DNA of 64,000 bases from Enoplolaimus lenunculus. Taxonomy: Eukaryota > Nematoda > Enoplea > Enoplida > Thoracostomopsidae. The position numbers were made by a program, and so were the translations under genes. Position 1 is the first letter of the stretch. Every line of letters starts with the position of its first letter. The notes beneath the pieces are model-generated. The model did not search any database. It was given only the letters and a program-made list of their open reading frames with translations, and was not told the DNA's origin. Positions 1 through 11,214 of the stretch are shown here, in pieces. The DNA lies in assembly GCA_030248215.1 (NCBI GenBank), contig JASANG010001617.1, positions 112,113 through 176,112 on the forward strand. The letters are read 5' to 3'.

Positions 1-848
1 TGCTGCGAAGTCACAAGTGCGTTGTATAGAAAGAATTTTGTGGAAATCTATTGGTTGTACAATCACTGGAGAACAAAGTGCAATCGCGATCGCGGTCCAA
101 ACCAACTATTAAATTTTCAGTGTTTTAAAATGCGGTTGCAATCGTCAGTTTAAACGACAGTGGTTGCGATAAAGAAATTTCTGTCTCTATTATAAAACGC
201 GAAAGCAGACGCAACCGCTATTACGCGGCACATAATTCTGCCTGTGACTATATTGCACAACCGATTGACATTTAATTCACTATAATTCAAAGTGAAATAC
301 GCTGCTTGTCGGCTGTTATGCCTTATGGTTAGCTAGTTTTCCAAGTTTTTCAAAATCATGCGTCGAATACATACTTTAAAGCATGAAAATATGTGTAGAC
401 GAAATAGAAGTTATGGTTCATAGGTAAATTATTCGTTTGTAGGCGTATACTTTATAATTTGTCACAAAACTGTAAAAGTTCCGGTTCCTGCATTTTTCAA
501 CGCCTGAACAGGAACAGGGGCCGGATTTGAATCTTTGCAAGAATTTCGGCCGATATAGGAGTTTCGGTGCAACAGAGCTGTATGTATATCTGCGTATATA
601 TCTGATTGAATTAAGTTAACACTATTGCTTTGTAATATATAGTTGGTTACAACTGCGAGTCGCTCTTTCAATGATTTAACTGCAAGAAGTCGTTATACAA
701 AGTGTTCCCTGCCTACATGGAACGTCAATAAGTGGGAACGGAAACAATACATCAAGCTAACACTCCCCAGCTTTATGCGTATGATTCGCTGATCATCCTG
801 AATCTTCGATTATTTGGTTTTACTTGTAACGTGTTTGTTTTTATTTAG
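1..848. other. VPS18 intron / upstream sequence, no exon recognised
   Basis: No exon of the VPS18 beta-propeller N-terminal part can be recognised here, so earlier exons must lie before the window. The stretch from 1 to about 260 is rich in GCGATTG/CAATCGC words like the elements at 44728-45344 and 62101-62395. The stretch at about 470-540 resembles the GGAACA-rich repeat at about 36835-36900. Short ORFs here look like chance. Confidence 0.5.
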
Positions 849-3800
849 TCTTCCTGGTGCAGGTTCTTCTAGCAAATTGATTGTGTACGGCACTGATCCT
901 CCGACGCAGTTTTCCTGGTTGGTATCGCACGGTGTGAAATATGGGTCAATGGAATGTATAAATATAAACTTACTGGATCCGTACAAGCTCACAGCGGGAG
1001 ATGACTTTTTAAAAGTGATTAATCAATTATAAGATATGATAATTCATATTTCTATTTAGTGAAATTGCAGTTCGTTGTGGTACTGACAATTGCTATATTT
1101 TTCGTTAAATGTATTGGGATATGTTGCTAAATAAATGTCCGAATGCGAGTACAGTCTTTTACAGTGTTTACAGCAACTAAATGGTTTGGCTTACGGATTT
1201 TAAGCTTGAAAAAATTCTATTCAATGTGGGTAATAATATTTTTTATCTTCCAATGTGACTTGAGTAATATAGTATTTTCGGTTACGTGCATAATTTGATC
1301 TCAGGGTCAAAAATTATTGTATAAAACTAATCACTTACTACTAATATTGTGTTTTGCATTTTAGAATTCAAATATCAGCGGTCTGGAACTTCTAGAGCAT
1401 CATTTATTAATTTTGGAAGGAAACAGTATTTCTGCTGTTTCTACTCTGGATCAAGAAAAGGTATACGAAGACACGATACCACAGAGATTTGGAAAGGTTA
1501 GTTTTGGTGTTGCCATGAATTCTATGCAGTGTCTTTATGAACTATTTTTCAATTTTAATCCTGTAGCCAATTTAGCTATATCTGAGAAAAAATTAACCAA
1601 TGTGTATTGAGTAACAAACAGAATTAATGTTCAGTAATCGTGGTTACATCTGTGATTGGGACGCGATCCCTGTTGCGTCTCAAACCGCGGTTGTAGCCGT
1701 GTTTACAAACGACAGAAAAATTTTTATTCTGTGCGGGGCTCTACGTATTACTAAATAATTTTATTGAGTGCGGCGTCACACAGCACAGTGTTTTGGTTTA
1801 ATGCGGCGCGCGGCCAGTATAGCGTAACCCTAACACTCGTACAGTTGTGTAGCTGTCGTTCAAAAATTGTGAACGGTGCCTTTTGCAGGCAATTGGCGTT
1901 GTTCGTGATTCTACATCGGGAGTGCTTTGGATTCATACTACGAGTTCAATATTTAAATATCGCGTAACCGATGAGTATGCACATGTTTGGCGTGTTTTTT
2001 TACAACGCAAAAACTACGTAAAAGCTCGCAAATACTCAAAAAGCCCAGAACAACTTCAAGCGGTGCTTAAAGCCGAAGCCGACGATTTGTTCGAGGTGAG
2101 TTAGTTATTGGCAGTTGCTTGACTTTGTTGCTTCATTTAATTAGAATGGTCATTTTCGCAACATTCATAGTATAAAATAAAAATAACGCCAACAAAACTG
2201 TGCAGGGTTTTTGACCAGACACCCCTTTGTGCTCGTAGTCTAGGGGTTTTTAAGAGGTTTTTCAATTGGTATCACAAAACGGACTCCACTCATTCTTATA
2301 AAATGTTATAGAACGTAATCCTTTCCAAAATGCTGGCTACCCCCTGGACAAGCCTGTAGCAGTTCGAGCAAAATAGTGTTTATTGTGGTAATAAAACTAA
2401 ATGTAGTTCATTGTAAGGTACCATGTCGTTATCGGTTGCAGCCGAGCATTTCATAATTCAAACGTTTTTAAATTTTGCTTCTTACGTAGGTGTTTTTGTG
2501 TATTTTAATTATTCGATTTACAACATGTTCCACATTTTAAAAGTAAATCAAGTCAGCTCACCCTATGCACGCGGATTAACGTTGCTCGCTCTTGCAGGCT
2601 ATTAGGAATTTTTGAAACTTAATTCTGAACATTATATATGAGATTAATACTGCAAAAAGTAGCACTTGTTCTTTATTTGTTTTAGCAACGAAAGTTCAGC
2701 GCGTCGGCTGAACTTTACGCAGCGAGCGCGATAAGCTTGGAAGAAGTAGCACTCAAATTTCTTGACATTGAAGCATCGGAAGGGCAAGAACTTTTGAAAA
2801 CATTTCTGTTAAAACGTCTAGGTAAACGCTTGTTTTTTTGGTGATTTTTGAATGCTAAATACTTTTGTGACGATCTAGTTTACGTTGACTCCGCTAAAAT
2901 GGAACATTTGCACAAAAGATGATCGGATAGGATAATTTGGTTTTGACTGTGTTTTAGCCCACGTTGAAAACCTCTTCTATGGAATACATACTATTATTGA
3001 TTAATATTTGTACGTATTTTACGGTTGCAACCGTTTTTACACCGACACTTAGCAATGGTATAAAAAAATGGTTGCTGAAATAACATTTCAAATTCTCATG
3101 TTTAAGACGGAACAGATCTGAATGATAAGTCGCAGCTCACTTTAATCGTCCTTTGGCTGGTCGAGATTTTTCTCACTGAGCTTTCTCGAGCTCGCAACTC
3201 TGGGCTAGCTGTTGCTGGTACTAGCCACCATCAAACAACAACAGATGCGAGCGGTAGTGCAACACGAGCGCTTAATCAACAAACATATCGAACATTGCGG
3301 GATTCGTTTAGATCGTTTTTAAAAAGGCCGTCAGTTTTGGGTTTGTGATGTCTGATGATTTGTAGTTTAAGGATTTTTTATTGTTTAGCACTGCAGTTCT
3401 TAAATCTATTATTAGATGCTAGGATTTAATTTGATATTTACAAAGTTTGTCGCAAATTGACAATTATTTGCAATATTTTGCGAATTTGATTGTCTTTTTT
3501 GGAAATGTGGTCAGTTAAACTATGCTATGAACTCCTAGTCGCTGTGCACCACCCGAACCGCCCAGGTCGCGACTTTAATTGTAGGGATTTGCTCACTGCG
3601 AAACTGCGAGACATATGCTTTAACTTATGCATAGGTTTAGGTTTATTCATGCATTACACTTATGCTTAGTGATCCGGCCGTTTTTGTTAACATTCGCCAG
3701 TCACAACTATTTATTCTACTCAAGTGACAACAGCATAACCTAGGTCAGAAAACACACAATAGAAACGCTTTTAAATTTGAAAGGTAATATGAAGGTTGTT

Positions 3801-6800
3801 GTTACTGCTTTGGTCGAATTTAACATGAACAACGCGCAGGTTATACCTATATATTAAATAAAAATGTACGTCACGTTATAACCTTGTAGTTTAACATTTT
3901 AGCTACAATTAAATCAAATTTACAGCCAGTTGATAACATGATGTCCGCTCATGGAGACACTGATTCTCTATTGTATTTATACGAACAATTGCGGTAAGTG
4001 CAAACTTTAGTTAACTGAATTCTGCACTTTTTGTCTACATTTTCAAAATTTTTTGTGTTCATGTTTACGTGCCTTTCTCAGCCGTATTAGCAATGAAACG
4101 AATGGCTAATTGATTACGTGTGGCCCAAAAATGCAGTTGATACAATTGCGGCCATTTACAATATTATTTTGTAAAGCGTATAAATTGCTTGAAGTGCTTT
4201 GGGAGCATTTTAGAAAGTAGCTAAATTTAGTACTTGCTATCTTCCTGCACACTATATTTTAGAGATACATCGGGTGTTGCAACATTGCTTATTCAGCAAG
4301 AGCGATGGGATGAAACGTTAAAAGTGCTTGTTGGTTGCCGAGAGTTGTCCATGTGGTACAAGTTTTCGCCGCAACTGTTTCCAGCAATGCCTGAGAAAAT
4401 CGTCGATGCTTGGATTGCAAAAGGTTTACCATTATATTTGGTGGTTTGTATTTTAGGTACGTGCAATAAACAGGGTGCGACCAAATTGTAAAATAGTATA
4501 CGAGCTTAGCCTGCATCATTTTGAGGCATTCGGCTTTGAACACGTTTCAAGCACTCGTTTAGATGTGGCTCAAAATGGATGGAATACTTTTGTCAAGTTC
4601 CGTATTATAAAACAAAACATTTTTTCTGAAATGTTGCGCTGCATATAGTAGCGTTTTACTTCTGCAGCGCTCTACCTTTTTGTGTTCACGACATAGAAAT
4701 TATCCAACCATAAGTGGCACTTTACTTTTGCGTCTTTGCCTATTTTTTTACTTCGCCGCACAATAACTACAATGCCACCCTTATGCTCTGCCGTTGCGCA
4801 TGTACACATGATGAGCTGTGTTATTCATGAAATGTTTGCGATTGCAGGCAGTGATCTACAACCTAAACGTCTGTTGCCGTCGTTATTTCGTGCAAACGAA
4901 GATCGAAACCTGGCCGCGGCTGCAATTCGATACTTCAAGTTTTGCACAACAGCCCTTGCGAATCATGACCAGGCTATTCATAATGCATTATTAGTGTTGT
5001 ACGCCAAATATTTTCCGGAACAGTTGTTGGAATATCTGGTTAGCCAAGGTATGAATGATTTCAGGGGCAAATTGAATTTTGAGAAAGTAATTTGGAGGCC
5101 GATAGTTACTTTAATGCCGGCAGTACTTTCAGTTGATTTATCGGAATTTTTCGGTTCATGCAAGCTCCGCCGACGTTGACCAGAGCATGTTTTTGTTTTT
5201 TCTTTTACTATCCTGAAACTGTCTTGCAATCTGTTTTCTAGTTGGTTTCTGGCTTTATGGTATGACATTATTTATGCTGGGAATGATTCTGTATATAGCA
5301 TATAGCAGGTAAAAGCGCATTTAGTGAGCGTATCGTACAGTGTTCCACGCAGAGAATAGTTGAATAGGGGTATTTAGTTTTTGTATGGTGTGTTTATGTA
5401 TTCTTATTGCTGTGACTTTTTGTTTAAGGTCTAGATGCGTTATCGATTCATTACGATCTCAAGTTCGCGTTACGAACGTGTATGTCGCTTGGATTAAAAG
5501 ATGCTTGCGTCCACATCTATTCTGCATCTGGGATGTATGAAGAAGCGGTAACGTTGGCCTTGAAACTTGAAAGTAAGAACATCTCCTGTCTGTATGTTGT
5601 TGTATTCATGGTTTTTCGAAACTTTTATCGTGGTTCGTCCAGACTTCAGTAGGGGACTTACTTTTGATTGCGGCGAAGACATTTGTTATATCTTTATCGA
5701 TGATTTATCAGGATGTGCTCGCAAATATACAGATTTTGGCGAAAAGTGAAGCTTAATCACACTAAGTTTGGTATTGTCTTGCATTTGAAGGGATTTTCAT
5801 TTGTACCATTTTGAACAAAACCGGCAATATGGGCTTTTATCCTCCTGATGTTTTCATTATCTCGATGTGGCTTTTTTTAGACTACATGTTGTTCAGAAGT
5901 TATAGAGAAACCACCGCCGTTATTTGTACCTTTGTCGAACTATTGTTGTAGTTTGGTCCCGTCTGACGCCGGGCAACAAGTCGTGGTCACGTGCGATGCC
6001 TAACGCAGTCGGACGACGCCACGAGGCATTAAATTGTCAAGGAGTAACACCACCCAAATTTTACTGAATAATAGTTGCGTAATATTTTTATTTCTTGTTC
6101 AAGATTTGGAGTTGGCAAAATCTTGCGCTCGAACTTGTGATTCTGATGAAGATCTGCAAAGAAAACTATGGCTTCATATTGCTAAATATGTAATTGGCCA
6201 AAAAGGAGAGCTACATGCATGCACTGATATTCTTCAGGTGCGGTTATAGCTAACATAAATTTTACTACATTTTTAAATTTGCAACATTATAGCAATATTC
6301 AAAATTATTGATATTGTTTGTAACTTTTAGTGGAAGTGATAAACTGGCTCTGGGCGGGTAATGCCTCCGAAGTCCAAAAACGTGACGAGGTAAAGCTATG
6401 AAGGTTCGGTTGTTCGAGTTTTTAAAAGGCACATTGAAAGCATGCAAATATAAATTTGCCAAAAATTCCTTAAAAACTGGTTCTTTGACGAATTCGTAAC
6501 GGGCTCGGGCACAGTGCTGCTCTCCCGTTCGAACTGGTTGAGGAACCGAGTTATGGAATTAATGTTTAGTTGCATTCAGGACTCGGGTAACTTGCTCAAA
6601 GTTCAAGATCTATTGCCGTTCTTTCCGGAGTTTGCCAAAATCGAGCCGTTCAAAGATTCGCTGTGCCAGTGTTTAGCGGAACATTCCGGACGAATTAAAG
6701 CACTGCAGGTATTACTAAAGTTGGACAAAACTAGCATAGTTATGTGTTGTTTTACTTTATTCGCAAAGTTCTGTGCAGCTTATTTTTGCTGAGTGTTAGA

Positions 6801-9800
6801 AAGTTTATTTACATGCATTTTTGGTTGCAGGAAACTGTGTGTGAATATGAAATTATTTGAAACGTTATTCCAATAGTTGGTACTTCGTTAGACGTTTTCA
6901 ACCTGTCAGTCAGTTGTAAATATTCCACATGTTTTTGATGTAAATGTGTTATAGAAGTTTGTGAACAGTGCCGCGGCTACTACCCCCTGCCTTCCATACG
7001 GGGTTTGACAGTTGGGCACCCGCGAATTCAAAATAATTATAGACTTCGTCGCAATTCATGTTAAGTCTTGCGATATTTACACTTATTTGGCTTCTCGATT
7101 GCTTAGCTCGTGTACCCTCGCGTATGTGCTGTCTATGTTTAGAACTGCTGCGCCCTTAGTTGATACCTTACATGGGAATCCAATCTCGAACGAAAGGGGG
7201 CCTGCTAGTAACGAAAGTAGTTGTTATGTTACCTATTCGGTTTATAAATAAAGTGACACAAAGTGTTTACCTAACTATTCTACAGGAAGACATGGCTGAT
7301 GCAACAACGGCGGCGAAAAAAGTTAAGGAACAAATCATTGCGTCAAAAAAGCGATATACTGTAGTTCGTACAGATGAACAGTGCCAACGCTGTGATAATT
7401 CTCTTATGGCTCGCGATTTCTATGTGTTTCCATGCAGACATCATTACAGAGGAGGGAAGCAGAGGAACTATATGAGAACAAGCAATGGATTCAGAACAGG
7501 CGAGCGAACGAAGGCGTAAACCACTCTTACAAAAGCAAAAGAGTGGGAGGGAGAGTAAAATGATGCCAGCCACACAACAAAAAAAACTAACCTTAAAAAA
7601 AAATATAGTTTTAAATGCATTCAAACAGGTTTGAAATTGAACTCACAAGAAACTGAACCAACTCTTTCTTTTCTAACAACAGATCTAGAATCTTCATTGG
7701 AAGCCATATGTGATTCTAAAATATCAAGTAATATATAATTTACAGTAAACAGTATATATGTAAAAAATAAATAAATAAATATACAACATAAAACTATTTA
7801 AATAAATTAAAAAATGTTGTTTATTTGGTTTTAACCCGTTGTAAAATTTTTTAAAAATAAATCTATTTCATATGTACATAAACCAGATGGATGTACTGTA
7901 CGCAATTGGGTTTGGGTAATGTTTAGCACCACCACCGCCATACCTTGCTCTAATAATTCACTTATTTGTGAATTATTTTGGTGACGTTTTATTCACGTGA
8001 GCTTGAGGCATTACCCGTCATGGCGGTAATTAAATTTTAAATTAATCTTAAATAATTAATAAAAGTAACTTATTAAAGATATTAACTTCAATTAATATTA
8101 AAATCAAATTACATTTACAAATTTAAATATAATATAAAGAAATTAATATTAAAGTTATTTAATAATTAAAATTTAATTAAATTTTAAATTAATCTTAAAT
8201 AATTAATAAAAGTAACTTATTAAAGATATTAACTTCAATTAATATTAAAATCAAATTACATTTACAAATTTAAATATAATATAAAGAAATTAATATTAAA
8301 GTTATTTAATAATTAAAATTTTAGATTAATAATAAATAATTAATAAAAGTAACTTATTTAAGATATTAACTTAAGTAATTTTAAAATATAATGACATTTA
8401 TTAATTTAAACAATTAACCATTAATTAACTTAACAATAAACTATTTTTAAACATTTTTATAATTTGAACAATTTTTTTAAAAATTTTTTTATAATTTTTA
8501 AATTATAATTAAATTTTAATTAACAATTTTTGTGTGATGTTTTATATTATTATTACTTATGGTAATATAATAATGCAACAATTAACAATTTTTGAAAATT
8601 TTGTATTTTTTGTTGTTAAATAACACTAAAATAACAAAATAGCCAGATAAATAATAATTAATTTTAATTATTAATACTTAAATAATTATTAAAAATAATA
8701 ATTAAAATTAATATAATATATAACGATAATTAAAATTAGATTAATGCTTGAAAATTCCAACTTTATCAATAACAAAATCCGGTAAACTTTCAACCGTATA
8801 CTTTTTTCATCTATAATAATTAATGGAACTTTTCCATTTTCCAAAACTCTATATTTCTAGCCAAATATTCTATTAATCTTATGCAAATATTGAATTTTTT
8901 GATTTTTGCCAGGTTCATGATGATTTCTAACAGAAACCAATTGTTTTCCTTTCGCACGTAACGTGTTATTCATGCTTTTCAAATTTTTTAAACTACTCAT
9001 TACCTGAGATTTAACATTATATCGAACAAACGATACAATTATTCGCTGCGGAATTTGTTTTCCATCTTTAACAAGCTCCATTTTACGCTTTTCAGCGCCA
9101 CTTCGCGGCAGGTAATGACACACATTTATATCCTGCAACGTTATATACCGTAAATTAGCATCTTTCAAAATGGAACCATTTAAAAAGTCAATAACTTGCT
9201 CAGTAACATCGCTACCAGTGTCCGTTTCTAAGCCAGAAATAATTATATTATTTTTCCGGCTGTGTTCAGCCTCACTGTTGAGGCGATCGTCCATATTATT
9301 AATTTTACTGCCAAGCGATAACAATTCTTCATCGTGTTTGCTAAGTTTTTCATGGTGTTCATCAAGCATTGAACCAACTGCTTCTCTGAACGATTTAAAC
9401 TGATTCGTAAGTTGTTCGCTTTGATCCACATCGAGTGTTTCATCATAATCGATCTTTCTTTTGGCTAAAATAAATAAAAATAAAAAACTCTTCATTAATA
9501 TATAATTCTTAAAGCATAAATTTGTAAAAACAGGCACTAGGCCCAGTTAATGGTGCCAAAGGCACCTAATATAGGGCAAAAGCCCGAATAGCGGTCCCTA
9601 TTGGGAACCTAATTAGTGTTATTTTATTTTTTCTAGAAAACGAATATATAATAACATATTATTAATATTAAATTTGTACTTAAGTTTATTATATCGTAGT
9701 ATATTTTTCCTAAAGTTAATTTTAAGAAATTTTTTACTATAACCTCTATTAACTAACGTTAACCATAGTAAAGCTAACTGATTTATAACTAATTCTGAGT

Positions 9801-11214
9801 CAGAACATATATTAAATACTCTAATTATTTGGCTATTTAAAATACCTCTAAATATTGATATCGATAAATTACTTGTGAAATGAGGAAAATTTAATACTTT
9901 AAATGAAAAATCTCTTCGTTTATCATACAAATCAATATTAGCTTTATTGTCACTTATATTAACTGTTAAATCTAAAACATTCGCATTAGTATTCTTACTA
10001 TTAATTTTTTCTAACTGTAATGAATCTGAATAAATTTTAGAAAGATATCGCTCAAACAATGAATCATTATTAATAACAGTAATATCATCAATATATCTAT
10101 AAATGAAACGAAATTTATTTCTTAATTTATAATCTAAATTATTAACAAATTTATATTCAAACTGGTGTAAATGTAAGTTAGCTAGATATGGAGAAGCATT
10201 TGTACCCATTGGAATACCTATATTTTGTTTAAAGATTAATGCGCCATAAGTAAAATAAGTATTTTCAATTAACCAACTTATTATAAGACACAAATTTCTT
10301 TCCGTCAAGAAATAGTTGTCTTTTATTCAAGAATTAATTTTCTGATTTTTATGTAAAAACTTGCTCCGTTTATATTCTTATAATCATATATAAATAATCG
10401 AATCTCAAAGATATTTGGGGTTGAGCTCAGGCTCCCTTCAACCTAAGTTTACGTCTTGGAAGTGTCTTAGTTTGTAAATTTAAGGTATATTAGCTTGAGC
10501 TTTAGCCCCCAATTTTGGAGTCGGTTTCCATGTCAAATTTCTATGCTTTATACATCAGACATATTTGTCTTAATATATTGCAGAAATATTTATTTTATAT
10601 TTCAGAAATATTTTTCTTAATCGTTCGTAAAACAAAGTCTTAAATTTAAGACATTGAAATATTTTTCTTAATCGTTCGTAAAACAAAGTTTTAAATTTAA
10701 GTCATTTAAGTGTGAAAATGTTTAAACCAATATTTCTGAAAAATTTAAGAAATAAAAACCTTGAATTCAAGACATACCTGTAGTCTGTATCAAGACATAA
10801 TAGTCTTAAATTTCAGACAATATTTTTTGAATAGACAATTTGTTTTGTGTGTAGCTTCACAACAGACGATCATTTTTTAATATTAGTTTTAGTTTTTTGT
10901 TTAAAATTTTAATTATTTTTGGAAATGGCACTTTTTAAATTATATACTTTTTTGAAAAAGTACGCTTTATATACATTGCAATGTACTTTTGTTTTAATTT
11001 TTTGTCTGAACACACGAGACGGAGAATGTTATATAGAATTAAAGTTTATAATGCAATTTTTAGTTGTTTTTAGATACTTGGAATGCGAGAAGATAGTGAA
11101 TCAGTTGAAAATATCAATGAATGTCCATTATGTGGCGACGCAATGATAGATTTAGTGAACAAAACTTTTTATAAACCAGCAGATTATCTCAAGGAACTGA
11201 GGTCGTGGGACTGA
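849..11214 (+). CDS. VPS18: VPS18, HOPS/CORVET tethering subunit (3' two thirds of the gene)
   Basis: VPS18 (Pep3/deep orange) is a core subunit of HOPS and CORVET, which tether late endosomes, lysosomes and autophagosomes before SNARE fusion; its RING binds partner subunits. Exons read by colinearity with human VPS18: 849-1014, 1365-1496, 1889-2095, 2686-2821, 3107-3333, 3926-3993, 4263-4423, 4848-5048, 5429-5572, 6104-6237, 6580-6708, 7286-7441 and 11074-11214. Their phases agree as far as 6708. Diagnostic matches include WYKFSPQLFPAMPEKIVDAW, the IHYDLKFALR block, QRKLWLHIAKYV, LPFFPEFAKIEPFK and KKRYTVV before the RING. The first exon starts in phase 2, so the propeller N-terminus is upstream of the window. 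The end of exon 3107-3333 is the least certain boundary, and residues could be missing before exon 3926. The RING is interrupted after 7441 (separate entry). Confidence 0.93.
7286..7441 (+). CDS. VPS18: VPS18 exon: pre-RING helix and first half of RING-H2
   Basis: This exon follows the acceptor ctacag and encodes 52 readable residues. A helix (EDMADATTAAKKVKEQIIAS) leads to the VPS18-typical KKRYTVV, then the first zinc ligand pair C-Q-R-C (residues 33 and 36 of the exon) and F-P-C-R-H (residues 50 and 52). Human VPS18 continues with F-H-x-x-C, giving ligands 5 and 6 of the RING. Here the next codons are H-Y-R-G-G-K and no F-H-x-x-C can be found in any frame nearby. There is no GT donor at the point where similarity stops, so this is not a normal exon edge. 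Confidence 0.85.
7442..7737 (+). other. Coding-like stretch split over three frames, probable VPS18 inter-RING segment
   Basis: Directly after the interrupted RING the sequence stays coding-like but changes frame. One frame gives LQRREAEELYE, reminiscent of the LEELQ helix that follows the first RING half in VPS18. A second frame is open from about 7476 to 7628 and encodes a Lys/Gln-rich stretch. A third is open from about 7558 to 7737 and ends in TTDLESSLEAI, which resembles the acidic helix just before the last CxxC of VPS18. Runs of eight and nine A at about 7579-7604 sit where one frame change would be needed. This could be assembly error in a normal exon, or real decay. The reading as VPS18 is inference. 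Confidence 0.4.
7738..8030. other. AT-rich VPS18 intron with a short hairpin
   Basis: This is intronic sequence without coding signs. A 9-bp perfect inverted repeat (aataattca / tgaattatt) lies at 7952-7977. The word accgccat (about 7934) recurs inverted as atggcggt (about 8020). These may mark the edge of the inserted AT-rich block, but no target duplication is visible. Confidence 0.3.
8031..8400. repeat. ~147-bp AT-rich tandem repeat, about 2.4 copies
   Basis: The unit containing aattaataaaagtaactt starts at 8054 and again at 8201, a shift of exactly 147 bp. The first two copies are nearly identical over the whole unit. A third, diverged and partial copy restarts at 8338 (shift 137). Composition is almost pure A+T. 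The similarity of the first two copies points to a recent duplication. Confidence 0.85.
8857..9537 (-). CDS. LINE ORF1-like protein (coiled coil plus RRM-like domain)
   Basis: An open frame of 226 codons on the minus strand. About residues 30-90 are heptad-like and charged (LTNQFKSFREAVGSMLDEHH and on). They are followed by S-R-K-N-N-I-I-I-S-G-L, the hallmark start of the RRM-like domain of non-LTR retrotransposon ORF1 proteins, and then by R-I-I-V-S-F-V-R-Y and the basic C-terminal half typical of that family. Such proteins bind RNA and chaperone retrotransposition intermediates. The first ~25 residues are unlike the family, so the true start may be internal. Its position downstream of the reverse transcriptase on the same strand is the reverse of normal LINE order. 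The family match is by motif only. Confidence 0.6.
   Translation of the reverse strand: MPVFTNLCFKNYILMKSFLFLFILAKRKIDYDETLDVDQSEQLTNQFKSFREAVGSMLDEHHEKLSKHDEELLSLGSKINNMDDRLNSEAEHSRKNNIIISGLETDTGSDVTEQVIDFLNGSILKDANLRYITLQDINVCHYLPRSGAEKRKMELVKDGKQIPQRIIVSFVRYNVKSQVMSSLKNLKSMNNTLRAKGKQLVSVRNHHEPGKNQKIQYLHKINRIFG
9552..9609. repeat. Three consecutive GC-rich hairpins
   Basis: Between the two minus-strand ORFs stand three short perfect or near-perfect stems in otherwise AT-rich DNA: GGTGCC-aaa-GGCACC at 9552-9566, GGGC-aaaa-GCCC at 9574-9585, and GGTCCC-tatt-GGGAACC with one bulged A at 9593-9609. Each has a tight 3-4 nt loop, as RNA hairpins do. They could be a processing or termination structure of the element, or a small hairpin array like those in some organelle genomes. 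Confidence 0.75.
9619..10308 (-). mobile_element. Reverse transcriptase fragment, YIDD type
   Basis: A 229-codon minus-strand open frame. It contains N-I-G-I-P-M-G-T-N-A-S-P (RT motif B region) and R-Y-I-D-D (catalytic motif C), followed by the thumb-like LYDKRRDFSFKVLNFPH stretch. This resembles a widespread animal and algal group of RTs with GIPMGT and RYIDD, closest in motif style to Penelope-like elements. The assignment to a named clade is uncertain. Motif A and the fingers are not in this frame; an in-frame stop lies just upstream, after which the reading drifts, so the copy is 5'-truncated or decayed. Codon use is extremely AT-rich compared with the host exons on either side. It sits inside the last VPS18 intron, antisense to the host gene. 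Confidence 0.75.
10605..10706. repeat. 51-bp direct tandem duplication
   Basis: The unit gaaatatttttcttaatcgt (and on) begins at 10605 and again at 10656, with only a few differences. It contains the near-palindrome gtcttaaatttaagac. Further loose copies of cagaaatattt lie just before it. It is part of the AT-rich intron insert. Confidence 0.8.
11074..11214 (+). CDS. VPS18: VPS18 terminal exon: last zinc ligand pair and C-terminus
   Basis: After an acceptor (tttttag) this exon encodes 46 residues and a TGA stop. The core N-E-C-P-L-C-G-D-A-M-I matches human VPS18 A-E-C-V-Y-C-G-E-L-M-I, the last CxxC of the RING. The tail FYKPADYLKELRSWD corresponds to human FIDPQRYEEEQLSWL. This shows that VPS18 continues across the AT-rich block at 7.7-11.0 kb, which is therefore intronic. 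An alternative acceptor at 11088-11089 would start the exon at 11090 in another phase and fits a donor at 7731-7732; the sequence alone does not decide between them. Confidence 0.85.
   Translation: MLGMREDSESVENINECPLCGDAMIDLVNKTFYKPADYLKELRSWD

Noticed and set aside
5494-5682. Minus-strand ORF inside VPS18
   Set aside because: Shadow of the VPS18 exon at 5429-5572 and the following intron.
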